DNA of 39,133 bases from Pseudomonas inefficax (GTDB lineage: Bacteria > Pseudomonadota > Gammaproteobacteria > Pseudomonadales > Pseudomonadaceae), in the NCBI RefSeq assembly GCF_900277125.1, contig NZ_OPYN01000035.1, positions 1 to 39,133 on the forward strand, given 5' to 3'. Below are positions 28,351-39,117 of the stretch, piece after piece. A program made the position numbers and the translations under genes. Numbering within the stretch: the stretch's first letter is position 1; each line of letters starts with the position of its first letter. A model generated the notes under the pieces. It was given only the letters and a program-made list of their open reading frames with translations. It searched no databases and was not told the origin of the DNA.

Positions 28351-28460
28351 TGGGGCCGCTTAGCGCCCCATCGCGACACAAGGCCGCTCCCACAAGGGAC
28401 AGCATACGCCGATCAATGTGGGAGCGGCCTTGTGTCGCGAAAGGGCCGCAAAGCGGCCCC
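28351..28460. repeat. REP pair between convergent osmC-like and DUF2157 genes
   Basis: The arms TCGCGACACAAGGCCGCTCC(CACA) (28371-28394) and TGTGGGAGCGGCCTTGTGTC(GCGA) (28417-28440) are inverted repeats, flanked by GGGGCCGCTTAGCGCCCC and GGGCCGCAAAGCGGCCCC stems. Probable two-way transcription end. Confidence 0.9.
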
Positions 28461-28468
28461 GGCGATAT

Positions 28469-29509
28469 TCAATCGCGCAGGGCCGGAAGGGTCGACCGCA
28501 ACCATTGCGGTAATCCGTTTCTCAGTGCTTGGCTCAACCGCTCCCGCCGCTTCTGGTAAACCAGCCCCAACCCGATAACCCCCAGCCCGATCAGGGTCAC
28601 CACTACCGGGAACAGCAGCGAATCGGCAAACACCTCGTACGACAGGTACCCCAGGTAAGCCGCCACGCCCAACGCCCCGAACACCATGAACACCGGCCGG
28701 CGCAGCAGCACCGCCATGCCCATCAGGGCAATGTTGATCAGGCAGTACAGGGCCTTGCCCAGCTCACTGCCGCTGTCCATCAGCGTCAGCCCACCCCAGA
28801 GTGCCGCCAATCCGGCCAGGTAACCCCAGCGGGCGTAATCGTCGCGAGTGCGCCCGTCCACCACCAGGAATACCACAAGCAACCCCAGCCCGAACCACAA
28901 CGAAACCTCGCGGCGTTGCTCCCAGCTGAATGGCGAACCGAAGAACCATTCGCTCAGGTCCATCGACATGAACCACAAGGCCACGGCAATCGGCATGACG
29001 ATGAACGGGTAGGGAATCACCCTCAGCATCAGCAACCCGGCGAGCACCGTGGCCGCTTCCATTGCCAGCCAGCCGCCCTGCACGTAGGTGTAGTACTGGT
29101 GGTAGTCGGCCTGCGCATCATCCAACGGCCACCAGCCGGCCAGCCGTTCGATGGCGAATACCACCAGCGGCACGATGCTGACCGCGACCGCCGCTAGTAC
29201 CCCGGCCGCGACAGGTTGTTCGCGCCGTTGCAGGTTAACGGCGAACAGCGTGAGCAAAAGGAAATAGAGGCTGGCGATTAACAGCAGCGCCCAGTCGCCG
29301 ATGCGCATCCAGGCTTCGGTGAGCAACCAGCCCATTGCGGCCATGATCAGCATGGCGCCAAAGTAAAAGGCGACATGGGCCAGCTGGAAGCTGCCACGTT
29401 GCGCCGGTTGCTGGCGCAAGAAAGCCAGCAGGGCCTGGTCCTGGCCCGGCTGGAGAATGCCGGCTTGCACGGCACGCGCCAAGTCCTTGGCGTCGAAACG
29501 GTCCGTCAT
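28469..29509 (-). CDS. DUF2157 polytopic membrane protein
   Basis: 346-aa protein. A short cytoplasmic N-terminus (LARAVQAGILQPGQDQALLAFL, the DUF2157 opening) is followed by about eight or nine hydrophobic helices and a basic C-terminal tail (KRRERLSQALRNGLPQWLRS). No enzymatic motif is visible and I cannot assign a function. It begins 10 nt after the coq7 stop, so it is probably cotranscribed with it. Confidence 0.8.
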   Translation of the reverse strand: MTDRFDAKDLARAVQAGILQPGQDQALLAFLRQQPAQRGSFQLAHVAFYFGAMLIMAAMGWLLTEAWMRIGDWALLLIASLYFLLLTLFAVNLQRREQPVAAGVLAAVAVSIVPLVVFAIERLAGWWPLDDAQADYHQYYTYVQGGWLAMEAATVLAGLLMLRVIPYPFIVMPIAVALWFMSMDLSEWFFGSPFSWEQRREVSLWFGLGLLVVFLVVDGRTRDDYARWGYLAGLAALWGGLTLMDSGSELGKALYCLINIALMGMAVLLRRPVFMVFGALGVAAYLGYLSYEVFADSLLFPVVVTLIGLGVIGLGLVYQKRRERLSQALRNGLPQWLRSTLPALRD

Positions 29510-29519
29510 GGCGATGCCT

Positions 29520-30167
29520 TCAGATACGGTAGGTGCTCTTGGTCATGACCTTGGCCAACAGGCTCATGCCAAAGCGGACAGGGGCAGGGAAACGATAACC
29601 GCCGGCTTCCAGTGCAGACTCGGCGTGCTGTTCCTCATCGACGCGCATTTGTTCGAGGATGGCCCGGGACTTTTCGTCTTCCTGGGGGATCTGCTCCAGG
29701 TGTTCGTCGAGGTGCTTGCACACCTGGTGCTCGGTAGCGGCGACGAAGCCCAGGCTGACCTTGTCGCTGACCAGCCCGGCGAGTGCGCCGATGCCGAACG
29801 ACATGCCGTAGAACAATGGGTTGAGCACGCTGGGGTGGCTGTTCAGCTGGCGAATACGCTGTTCGCACCAGGCCAGGTGGTCCACTTCTTCCTCGGCGGC
29901 GTGTTCCATGGCCTTGCGCACTTCGGGTAGCTTGGCGGTCAGGGCTTGGCCCTGATACAGCGCTTGGGCGCAGACTTCACCGGTGTGGTTGATACGCATC
30001 AGCCCGGCAACATGGCGGGCCTGCTGTTCGTCCAGATCGACGTCCGGCTGGACGATGGCCGGCGATGGACGGGCGGGTTGGCCGCTGAAGGGCAGCAAGG
30101 TACGCATGGCCGTATCGGCCTGCAGCAACAAGCGGTCAAGCGGCGAGTAGTGACGTTCGGTAGCCAT
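29520..30167 (-). CDS. coq7: 2-nonaprenyl-3-methyl-6-methoxy-1,4-benzoquinol hydroxylase Coq7
   Basis: Di-iron monooxygenase for a late ring hydroxylation in ubiquinone biosynthesis, at the inner membrane face. The protein is 215 aa. Iron ligands are visible in two repeats: E64 (RINHTGEV), E94 and H97 (EEEVDHLAW), E146 (TEHQVC), E178 and H181 (DEEQHAES). The ATG at 30167 has GGAGGTG directly upstream; an in-frame codon at 30182 is not preferred. It lies in a run of minus-strand genes hemJ-NMO-SDR-HIT-coq7-DUF2157. Confidence 0.95.
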   Translation of the reverse strand: MATERHYSPLDRLLLQADTAMRTLLPFSGQPARPSPAIVQPDVDLDEQQARHVAGLMRINHTGEVCAQALYQGQALTAKLPEVRKAMEHAAEEEVDHLAWCEQRIRQLNSHPSVLNPLFYGMSFGIGALAGLVSDKVSLGFVAATEHQVCKHLDEHLEQIPQEDEKSRAILEQMRVDEEQHAESALEAGGYRFPAPVRFGMSLLAKVMTKSTYRI

Positions 30168-30232
30168 CGGGCACCTCCGCAAGAATGTGCCCGACAGTTT
30201 ACCGCAATAGTGGCAGGGTCGCTTGCCGTGGA

Positions 30233-30571
30233 TCAGCCCGGCGGCCAGTGCATCTGGCGCTGGCCAAGCACATGCATGTGGATGTGGTAGACAGTCTGGC
30301 CGCCTTGCTCGTTACAGTTCATGACCACGCGGAAGCCGTCCTCGCAGCCAAGTTCCTTGGCCAGGCGCTGGGCGGTGAACAAGATGTGGCCAGCCAGGCC
30401 TTTGTCTTCTTCGGTCAAGTCATTGAGGGTGCGGATGTGCTTTTTCGGGATGACCAGAAAATGCACCGGCGCCTGGGGGGCGATATCGTGGAACGCCAGG
30501 ACCTGGTCGTCTTCGTAGATGATCTTCGCCGGGATTTCCCGGTTGATGATCTTGATGAATAAATCGTCCAC
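30233..30571 (-). CDS. HIT-family (HinT-like) nucleotide hydrolase
   Basis: 112-aa histidine-triad protein. The triad HIHMH (96-100) follows GGQTVYH, and the N-terminus [21 protein letters not shown] is typical of HinT, which hydrolyses purine nucleoside phosphoramidates. The start is GTG 30571 with ATGGAG about 8-13 nt upstream; the nearby ATG is in another frame. The physiological substrate is not known from sequence. Confidence 0.93.
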   Translation of the reverse strand: MDDLFIKIINREIPAKIIYEDDQVLAFHDIAPQAPVHFLVIPKKHIRTLNDLTEEDKGLAGHILFTAQRLAKELGCEDGFRVVMNCNEQGGQTVYHIHMHVLGQRQMHWPPG

Positions 30572-30634
30572 AGCACTTGCTCCATGGTGAGGGTCGGGCC
30601 GAGTGTACTCAGCCGGGCGCCGCTCGCCCAGTAG

Positions 30635-31417
30635 CTATTCCATGCCAACCGGGCAATAGCGGCGGTGGATGGCCCCGGCCAGCTTGCGCACCAGCCAGCG
30701 CGGCAGCAGGCGCGGGGCGAACGCCAGCCAACGGTTGCGCCGGCCGGGCAGGATAAGTGCGCGGTTCTTGTCCAGCGCGCGCACGGTATACAGGGCCACC
30801 TCCTCAGGGCTGAGGCAGCGCGGCTTGCCATCCAGCCGTGGAATGCGCCGGCGCGAGGAGCGCACCGGGCCGGGGCACAGTACCGAGACCTTGATGCCGG
30901 TGCGTTTGAGTTCTTCGCGCAAGGCCTGGGAGAAGCTCAGCACATAGGCCTTGCTGGCGGCATAGGCGGCCATCCACGGGCCAGGCGCCACCCCGGCCAA
31001 GCCGGCGACATTGAGGATTTGCCCGCCGCCCTGCACGGCCATCAGGTTGCCGATGGCGTGGCACAGGCGGCTCAGGGCCAGCACGTTGACTTCCAGCAGG
31101 TCCTGCTCGTCGGCCCACTCATGGGCCAGGAATGGCCCGTAGGTGCGCAGGCCGGCACAATTGACCAGCAGGTCGATGCGCCGCTCGCCTTCTTCCAGTT
31201 CCAGCACGAAGCCCGACAAGCGCAACGGTTGGCTGAGGTCGCAGGCACGGAACAGCACCTCCACCCCGAAACGCTGGGTCAATTCGATGGCCACCGGCTC
31301 CAGCGTTTCACGCTGGCGTGCCACCAGGATCAGGTTGCGCCCGCGCCGTGCCAGGGCTTCCGCCAGGGCCAGGCCCAGGCCGCTGGAAGCACCAGTGATC
31401 ATGGCGTAACGGGTCAT
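30635..31417 (-). CDS. Short-chain dehydrogenase/reductase family protein lacking the catalytic Ser
   Basis: 260-aa classical SDR of the DltE/YqjQ-like branch. Cofactor motif TGASSGLG (8-15), acidic turn CDLSQ, NCAGL (86-90) for the usual NAG, and the catalytic YAASK (Y152, K156). The Ser normally 13 residues before the Tyr is Gly139 here: the text reads ILNVAGLAGVAPGPWMAAY where relatives have NVAS. Activity may be lost, altered or met by another residue. A basic/hydrophobic C-terminus (RLLPRWLVRKLAGAIHRR) could be membrane-associated. Substrate unknown. Confidence 0.88.
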   Translation of the reverse strand: MTRYAMITGASSGLGLALAEALARRGRNLILVARQRETLEPVAIELTQRFGVEVLFRACDLSQPLRLSGFVLELEEGERRIDLLVNCAGLRTYGPFLAHEWADEQDLLEVNVLALSRLCHAIGNLMAVQGGGQILNVAGLAGVAPGPWMAAYAASKAYVLSFSQALREELKRTGIKVSVLCPGPVRSSRRRIPRLDGKPRCLSPEEVALYTVRALDKNRALILPGRRNRWLAFAPRLLPRWLVRKLAGAIHRRYCPVGME

Positions 31418-31484
31418 GCAAGGCTCCTGGGGGCTGAAGAGGGCGCCTAGTGTACAGCTTGGCCGGGCAAGGTGTTGCCTTTTG

Positions 31485-32441
31485 CTACGGGGTACGGGTG
31501 CGCAGGGCCTGGCAGCGTTCCAGGGCGTCCCGGTACTCGTTATGCAGCCGCTCGATCAGCGCGCTGGCGCTGGGCAGGTCGTCGATACCGCCGACGCCCT
31601 GGCCCGCCGACCATACGGTCTTCCAGGCCTTGGCTTCGTCGTCGATCGGCTTGAGTTTGCCTTGCTCGTGGCCTCCCTTGAGGGCTTCCATGTCGTAGCC
31701 AGCCTGCTCCAGGCTCGGGCGCAGGAAGCTGGCAGGGACGCCGGACACCGCCGGGGTGTGAATGATGTCGGCGGCATGGGAATCGAGCAGCATCTGCTTG
31801 TAGGCGTCCGGAGCCTGGCTTTCTGCGGTGGCGATGAAGCGGGTGCCCATGTACGCAAGATCCGCCCCCAGCATTTGCGCGGCGAGGATCTCGTGGCCGT
31901 GGTTGAGGCAGCCGGCCAGCAGCAAGGTCTTGTCGAAGAACTGACGAATTTCCGCGGCCAGGGCGAACGGGCTCCAGGTGCCGGCATGGCCGCCTGCTCC
32001 CGCGGCGACGGCGATCAGGCCGTCGACACCGGCTTCGGCGGCTTTCTCGGCATGGCGGCGGGTGGTGACATCATGGAACACCAGGCCGCCGTAGCCATGC
32101 ACGGCATCGACCACTTCCTTCACCGCGCCGAGGCTGGTGATGACGATTGGTACGCGGTGCTCCACGCACAACGCCAGGTCAGCCTTCAGGCGCGGGTTGG
32201 TCGGGTGGACGATCAGGTTGACGGCATAGGGCGCTGGCGCCTGCAGTTGCGCCAGGCCCGCCTCGATTTCCTCCAGCCAGGCCTTGAAGCCGGCGCTGTC
32301 GCGCTGGTTGAGGGCCGGGAAGCTGCCGACCACGCCGCTGGAGCAGCAGGCCAGAACCAGCCTGGGGTTGGAGATCAGGAACATCGGTGCGGCAACCACG
32401 GGCAGGCGCAGGCGTTGTTCGAGGGAGGCAGGTAACGACAT
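31485..32441 (-). CDS. Nitronate monooxygenase / 2-nitropropane dioxygenase family protein
   Basis: 318-aa FMN-dependent TIM-barrel protein. N-terminal LRLPVVAAPMFLISNPRLV, the flavin/substrate motif AVAAGAGGHAGTWSPF with the family His (H152), and GADLAYMGTRFIATAES for phosphate binding place it in the NMO family. Some members oxidise propionate-3-nitronate, others are FMN-dependent reductases; the real substrate is not visible. RBS AAGGAG precedes ATG 32441. It is 28 bp after hemJ in the same direction. Confidence 0.9.
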   Translation of the reverse strand: MSLPASLEQRLRLPVVAAPMFLISNPRLVLACCSSGVVGSFPALNQRDSAGFKAWLEEIEAGLAQLQAPAPYAVNLIVHPTNPRLKADLALCVEHRVPIVITSLGAVKEVVDAVHGYGGLVFHDVTTRRHAEKAAEAGVDGLIAVAAGAGGHAGTWSPFALAAEIRQFFDKTLLLAGCLNHGHEILAAQMLGADLAYMGTRFIATAESQAPDAYKQMLLDSHAADIIHTPAVSGVPASFLRPSLEQAGYDMEALKGGHEQGKLKPIDDEAKAWKTVWSAGQGVGGIDDLPSASALIERLHNEYRDALERCQALRTRTP

Positions 32442-32469
32442 GGCAAGGCTCCTTGAGCGGGTGGCTATG

Positions 32470-32895
32470 TCAGAACGGTTTGACCACCACCAGAATTACG
32501 ATACCCAGCAGGAACAGCACGGGCACTTCGTTGAACCAGCGATAGTAGACGTGGCTGCGGGTGTTGCTGCCGCTGGCGAAGCGTTTGCGCTGGGCACCGC
32601 ACACGTGATGGTAGCCGGTCAGCAGGATGACCAGGGTCAGCTTGGCATGCAGCCAGCCCTGACTCAGCCAGCCCGGGTTGAGATAGAGCATCCAGGCGCC
32701 GAACACGTAGGTGGCGATCATTGCCGGATTCATGATGCCGCGGTACAGCTTGCGTTCCATGGTCACGAAGCGGTCCTGGCTGATGCTGTCCTGGCTCTGG
32801 GCGTGGTAGACGAACAACCGCGGCAGGTAGAACAGGCCGGCGAACCAGCAGACCACGCTGACGATATGCAGCGCTTTGATCCATAGGTAAAGCAT
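32470..32895 (-). CDS. hemJ: HemJ-type protoporphyrinogen IX oxidase
   Basis: 141-aa inner-membrane protein with four predicted helices, formerly UPF0093/CopD-like. WIKALHIVSVVCWFAGLFYLPRLFVYH carries the conserved His10 and the WFAGLFYLPRLFVYH signature, and AKLTLVILLTGYHH is the third helix. HemJ oxidises protoporphyrinogen IX to protoporphyrin IX in bacteria without HemG/HemY. The ATG 32895 has only a weak GGAAC-type site. First gene of the minus-strand run and divergent from argC. Confidence 0.88.
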   Translation of the reverse strand: MLYLWIKALHIVSVVCWFAGLFYLPRLFVYHAQSQDSISQDRFVTMERKLYRGIMNPAMIATYVFGAWMLYLNPGWLSQGWLHAKLTLVILLTGYHHVCGAQRKRFASGSNTRSHVYYRWFNEVPVLFLLGIVILVVVKPF

Positions 32896-32966
32896 GGGGG
32901 AGTTCCTTCAGGGATTCACGGTCGTCAGATAGTAGTGGTCAAGCGCCCGAAGGGTCACCCGAAGAG

Positions 32967-32995
32967 TTGTTACAGGCGCCTTGCGCCCCTATTAT
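32967..32995 (+). promoter_or_regulatory. Sigma70-type promoter of argC
   Basis: TTGTTA (32967-32972), 17-nt spacer, TATTAT (32990-32995), 41 nt before the argC ATG. Good spacing and -10. A GGCGCCTTGCGCC dyad fills the spacer. Confidence 0.65.
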
Positions 32996-33036
32996 CGTGC
33001 GCTTTCCAGACGGCTCGTTGATAAGGGGCAAGCGTT

Positions 33037-34071
33037 ATGATCAAGGTCGGTATCGTCGGCGGCACGGGTTACACCGGCGTCGAACTGTTGCGTCTGCTGG
33101 CACAGCATCCACAGGCCGAAGTGGCGGTCATCACTTCGCGCTCCGAGGCGGGCGTTGCGGTGGCGGACATGTACCCGAACCTGCGCGGCCACTATGACGG
33201 GCTGGCGTTCAGCGTGCCAGACAGCAAGACCTTGGCCGCCTGCGATGTGGTGTTCTTCGCCACCCCGCACGGTGTTGCCCACGCCCTGGCCGGCGAGCTG
33301 CTGGCGGCGGGTACCAAGGTGATCGACCTGTCTGCCGACTTCCGCTTGCAGGACGCCGCCGAGTGGGGCAAGTGGTACGGCCAGCCGCACGGTGCGCCAG
33401 AGCTGCTCAAGGACGCGGTATATGGCCTGCCTGAAGTCAACCGCGAGAAGATTCGCCAGGCGCGCCTGATCGCTGTTCCGGGTTGCTACCCGACCGCCAC
33501 CCAACTGGGCTTCCTGCCGCTGCTGGAAGCTGGCCTGGCCGACCCGTCGCGGTTGATCGCCGACTGCAAGTCGGGTGTCAGCGGCGCTGGCCGTGGTGCG
33601 GCGGTGGGCTCGCTGTTCTGCGAAGCCGGCGAAAGCATGAAAGCATACGCAGTGAAGGGCCATCGCCACCTGCCGGAAATCAGCCAGGGCCTGCGCCTGG
33701 CCGCTGGCAAGGATATCGGCCTGACTTTCGTGCCGCACCTGACGCCAATGATCCGTGGCATTCACGCCACCCTCTACGCAACCGTTGCCGACACTTCGGT
33801 CGACCTGCAGGCGCTGTTCGAGAAACGCTATGCCGATGAACCGTTCGTCGATGTGATGCCAGCTGGCAGCCATCCGGAAACCCGCAGCGTGCGTGGCGCC
33901 AACGTCTGCCGCATTGCCGTTCATCGCCCGCAGGGTGGCGACTTGGTGGTGGTGCTGTCGGTGATCGACAACCTGGTCAAGGGCGCGTCTGGCCAGGCGG
34001 TGCAGAACCTCAACATCCTGTTTGGCCTGGACGAGCGCATGGGTCTCTCCCACGCGGGCCTGCTGCCGTAA
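33037..34071 (+). CDS. argC: N-acetyl-gamma-glutamyl-phosphate reductase ArgC
   Basis: NADPH-dependent reduction of N-acetylglutamyl phosphate to the semialdehyde in arginine synthesis. The protein is 344 aa: Rossmann start [30 protein letters not shown], catalytic C150 in [13 protein letters not shown], and HRHLPEI. RBS GGGGCAAGCG is modest. It is monocistronic here: a promoter lies upstream and a strong terminator 14 nt after the stop. Confidence 0.97.
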   Translation: MIKVGIVGGTGYTGVELLRLLAQHPQAEVAVITSRSEAGVAVADMYPNLRGHYDGLAFSVPDSKTLAACDVVFFATPHGVAHALAGELLAAGTKVIDLSADFRLQDAAEWGKWYGQPHGAPELLKDAVYGLPEVNREKIRQARLIAVPGCYPTATQLGFLPLLEAGLADPSRLIADCKSGVSGAGRGAAVGSLFCEAGESMKAYAVKGHRHLPEISQGLRLAAGKDIGLTFVPHLTPMIRGIHATLYATVADTSVDLQALFEKRYADEPFVDVMPAGSHPETRSVRGANVCRIAVHRPQGGDLVVVLSVIDNLVKGASGQAVQNLNILFGLDERMGLSHAGLLP

Positions 34072-34085
34072 GCAGCCAGCGTTCG

Positions 34086-34113
34086 AAAAGGCCCGCGTCG
34101 TGCGGGCCTTTTT
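34086..34113 (+). terminator. Intrinsic terminator of argC
   Basis: AAAAGGCCCGC-GTCGT-GCGGGCCTTTTT: an 11-bp stem with a U-tract, just past argC. Confidence 0.93.
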
Positions 34114-34141
34114 GTATGTCGCGACTAAAGCCGCACAATTC

Positions 34142-34171
34142 TTGACCGATTTTCTCGGGAAAGCGGATAAT
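34142..34171 (+). promoter_or_regulatory. Sigma70-type promoter of erpA
   Basis: TTGACC (34142-34147), 18-nt spacer, GATAAT (34166-34171), 46 nt before the erpA ATG. Confidence 0.65.
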
Positions 34172-34217
34172 GCGCGTCATCGAGTTTTATGGCGGCTACC
34201 ACGCCGGGAGAATCAAC

Positions 34218-34568
34218 ATGAGCGTCGAAACCTTCACCCCTACCGCTTTGGAATTCACCCACGGCGCTGCGCAAAAGGTGAAGAACCTGGTTTCCGAAGA
34301 GGGCAACGATCGTCTGAAACTGCGCGTGTTCGTCACCGGTGGCGGTTGCTCGGGCTTCCAGTATGGCTTCACCTTCGATGAAGACGTGGCTGAAGACGAC
34401 ACCATCGTCGAGCGCGAAGGTGTTTCCCTTGTGGTCGACCCGATGAGCTTCCAGTACCTGGCCGGCGCCGAAGTGGATTACCAGGAAGGCCTGGAAGGCT
34501 CGCGCTTCGTGATCAAGAACCCGAACGCTGCTACCACCTGTGGCTGCGGTTCCTCGTTCTCGATCTGA
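34218..34568 (+). CDS. erpA: Iron-sulfur cluster insertion protein ErpA
   Basis: A-type carrier that delivers Fe-S clusters to apoproteins, including enzymes of isoprenoid synthesis. The protein is 116 aa. The three cluster cysteines are C44 ([11 protein letters not shown]) and C108/C110 ([11 protein letters not shown]). The ATG at 34218 has GGGAG upstream; an earlier in-frame ATG at 34170 lies inside the -10 element and would give a non-conserved extension. Monocistronic, with its own promoter and terminator. Confidence 0.96.
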   Translation: MSVETFTPTALEFTHGAAQKVKNLVSEEGNDRLKLRVFVTGGGCSGFQYGFTFDEDVAEDDTIVEREGVSLVVDPMSFQYLAGAEVDYQEGLEGSRFVIKNPNAATTCGCGSSFSI

Positions 34569-34581
34569 GGCCTGGCCATAC

Positions 34582-34609
34582 GAAAACGCCGCGCAATTGC
34601 GCGGCGTTT
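34582..34609. terminator. Bidirectional terminator between erpA and anmK
   Basis: AAAACGCCGCGCAA/TTGCGCGGCGTTTT is a perfect 28-bp palindrome with A/T tails on both sides, between convergent genes. Confidence 0.93.
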
Positions 34610-34625
34610 TGCTTTCTGGCGTAGT

Positions 34626-37143
<2,518 letters not shown>

Positions 37144-37356
37144 GGGCAAGGTGACTTTGAAAAAGGTGAAATGGAAAAGATGAATGACATGATGAAGATG
37201 AAATAACTGTATAAAATATAACCAAATCCATTTTCACGCAAGGGCGCGTAGACGCCGGAAGCCCGTGTTCGGGTCACATTCCTTTGCGAAACTTGTAATT
37301 GACGGCCGATCTTGTATGGTTGGCTCCCCCTGAATCTGAGCCTTGCGGGTTTGTCT
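37144..37356. promoter_or_regulatory. Divergent mepM / tyrS promoter region, AT-rich
   Basis: 213 bp without a gene. For tyrS a candidate is TTGTAA (37293-37298), 16 nt, TATGGT (37315-37320). For mepM the minus strand has TTGCGT (37241-37236), 15 nt, TATATT (37220-37215), with a second TATACA close by. The stretch 37150-37230 is clearly more AT-rich than its surroundings and full of ATGA-like words. I see no tRNA-like or T-box structure before tyrS. Confidence 0.4.
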
Positions 37357-38556
37357 ATGAAGTCGGTTGAAGAGCAGCTGGCGCTTATCAAGCGCGGTGC
37401 GGAAGAAGTACTGGTCGAGTCGGAACTGGTGGAGAAGCTCAAGCGCGGCCAGCCTCTGCGCATCAAGGCCGGCTTCGACCCGACCGCCCCTGACCTGCAC
37501 CTTGGGCACACGGTGCTGATCAACAAGCTGCGCCAGTTCCAGGACCTGGGGCACCAGGTCATCTTCCTGATCGGTGACTTCACCGGCATGATTGGCGACC
37601 CGAGCGGCAAGAGCGCCACTCGCCCGCCGTTGACCCGCGAACAAGTGCTGGAAAACGCCGAGACCTACAAGCAGCAGGTGTTCAAGATCCTCGACCCGGC
37701 CAAGACCGAGGTTGCGTTCAACTCCACCTGGATGGACAAGCTGACCCCGGCCGACTTCATTCGCCTGGCGTCGCAGTACACCGTGGCACGCATGCTCGAG
37801 CGCGATGACTTCGACAAGCGCTACACCACCAACCAGCCTATTGCCATCCATGAGTTCCTGTACCCGCTGGTGCAGGGCTATGACTCGGTGGCGCTGAAGG
37901 CTGATGTCGAGCTGGGTGGTACTGACCAGAAGTTCAACCTGCTGATGGGGCGGGAGCTGCAGCGCGCCTATGGCCAGGAAGCGCAGAACATCGTGACCAT
38001 GCCGCTGCTCGAAGGGCTCGACGGCGTGAAGAAGATGTCCAAGTCGCTGGGCAACTATGTAGGTATCCAGGAAGCGCCGGGGGTGATGTACAGCAAGCTG
38101 GTGTCGATCCCGGATACCCTGATGTGGCGCTACTTCGAGCTGCTGAGCTTCCGTTCGATGGACGAGATCGAGCAGTTCCGTACCGATGTCGCCAATGGTG
38201 CCAACCCGCGCGACATCAAGATCAAGCTGGCGGAAGAAATCGTCGCGCGCTTCCATGGCGAGGAGGCCGCGGCCAACGCTCACCGTGCCGCGGGCAACCG
38301 TATGAAGGAAGGCGAGCTGCCGGAAGACCTGCCGGAAGTTGAAGTGGCTGCGGCGGAAAGCCTGCCGATTGCTGCCGTGCTGAACCGGGCTGGCCTGGTG
38401 AAGAACTCGGCGCAGGCGCGGGATTTGCTGAACGGCGGTGCGGTCAAGGTTGATGGCGCGGTGGTTGATCGTGACTTCATGTTTGCGCTGGGTGCCACCC
38501 ATGTGTGCCAGGCGGGCAAGAAGTCGTTTGCGCGGGTTACCTTGAAGGCTGAGTGA
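37357..38556 (+). CDS. tyrS: Tyrosyl-tRNA synthetase
   Basis: Charges tRNA-Tyr. The protein is 399 aa with class I signatures HLGH (48-51) and KMSKS (226-230), the tyrosine-binding [14 protein letters not shown], and a C-terminal S4 RNA-binding domain (about 335-399, [23 protein letters not shown]). The ATG at 37357 begins [19 protein letters not shown]; the upstream in-frame ATG at 37312 overlaps the candidate -10. It has no strong ribosome-binding site. It ends with a strong terminator before the rRNA promoter region. Confidence 0.97.
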   Translation: MKSVEEQLALIKRGAEEVLVESELVEKLKRGQPLRIKAGFDPTAPDLHLGHTVLINKLRQFQDLGHQVIFLIGDFTGMIGDPSGKSATRPPLTREQVLENAETYKQQVFKILDPAKTEVAFNSTWMDKLTPADFIRLASQYTVARMLERDDFDKRYTTNQPIAIHEFLYPLVQGYDSVALKADVELGGTDQKFNLLMGRELQRAYGQEAQNIVTMPLLEGLDGVKKMSKSLGNYVGIQEAPGVMYSKLVSIPDTLMWRYFELLSFRSMDEIEQFRTDVANGANPRDIKIKLAEEIVARFHGEEAAANAHRAAGNRMKEGELPEDLPEVEVAAAESLPIAAVLNRAGLVKNSAQARDLLNGGAVKVDGAVVDRDFMFALGATHVCQAGKKSFARVTLKAE

Positions 38557-38579
38557 TTGTCTTGGGGGTAGCTATATAG

Positions 38580-38616
38580 AAGCGGGGAGGCCGGTAGGCC
38601 TCCCCGCTTTGTTTTT
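38580..38616 (+). terminator. Intrinsic terminator of tyrS
   Basis: The stem AAGCGGGGAGGCC / GGCCTCCCCGCTT, with a short loop, is followed by TGTTTTT, 24 nt after the tyrS stop. Confidence 0.93.
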
Positions 38617-38666
38617 GGGGCTGGGGTTTGGTTGTTGCTGTTGCTGTGGTGGGCGTCAGGACGGGT

Positions 38667-38694
38667 ATGGGCCTGTCTATATGGGCCTGTCTAT
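38667..38694. repeat. 14-bp perfect tandem repeat (two copies)
   Basis: ATGGGCCTGTCTAT occurs twice head to tail (38667-38680, 38681-38694) in the gene-free gap between tyrS and the rRNA promoters. Confidence 0.9.
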
Positions 38695-38735
38695 AGATGA
38701 CATTGGCTTTGAGAGGTGTCCGCCACAGCCCTTGT

Positions 38736-38787
38736 AGCGCCTGTGAGATCGAGCGCCGCCCGCGCGGCGCTCGATCTCATAGGCGCT
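38736..38787. repeat. Long hairpin, GATCGAGCGCCGC-type palindrome
   Basis: The arms AGCGCCTGTGAGATCGAGCG + CCGC and GCGG + CGCTCGATCTCATAGGCGCT pair over about 24 bp with one mismatch and a CCGC loop. It differs in sequence from the other REPs in the window and has no T-run. It lies 76 nt before the first rRNA promoter. Confidence 0.85.
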
Positions 38788-38838
38788 GAAGGTGTTGTGG
38801 CGAGCACCTGGTGGCTTTGGTGCGGTCTTTTCCCCTGA

Positions 38839-38891
38839 TATTCCAATTTCTCGAAATTAAAGGTTGACGGGGTTCTGAATCCCCTTATAAT
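38839..38891 (+). promoter_or_regulatory. rRNA operon promoter P1 with UP-like element
   Basis: TTGACG (38864-38869), 16-nt spacer, TATAAT (38886-38891), then the GC-rich discriminator GCGCCCC typical of stringently controlled rRNA promoters. An A/T-rich stretch (38839-38862, containing CCAATTTCTCGAAATTAAAG) directly upstream suits an UP element. The transcript runs out of the window. Confidence 0.88.
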
Positions 38892-39007
38892 GCGCCCCAC
38901 TTCCAGCGACATCGAAACGAAAAACTCCTTGTTCATCAACGAGTTAAGTAGTCAAGAAGAAACTGAAAGCGCTACGATCGACTGATCGACAGCGGTTGAG
39001 ATGATGG

Positions 39008-39035
39008 TTGACAGCGCTTTTAAACGCTGTATGAT
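39008..39035 (+). promoter_or_regulatory. rRNA operon promoter P2
   Basis: TTGACA (39008-39013), 16-nt spacer, TATGAT (39030-39035). The dyad ACAGCG...CGCTGT (39011-39030) overlaps both hexamers. Confidence 0.8.
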
Positions 39036-39117
39036 TCGCCTCCCGCTACGAGAGATCGCAGCGAGTCAAGTGTTTGAAGCTAAACGAGTTTCTCGCAAAA
39101 AACTTCAAAATAAACGC

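Noticed and set aside
9075..28460. Repeated palindromes considered as a CRISPR array
   Set aside because: Copies are kilobases apart, inverted, and of REP type; no regular spacers.
28350..28559. 69-codon plus-strand ORF
   Set aside because: Encoded by the REP pair and the antisense end of DUF2157; no independent evidence.
38691..38939. 82-codon minus-strand ORF before the rRNA promoter
   Set aside because: Contains the hairpin and the rRNA P1 promoter on the other strand; such ORFs next to rrn operons are usually spurious.
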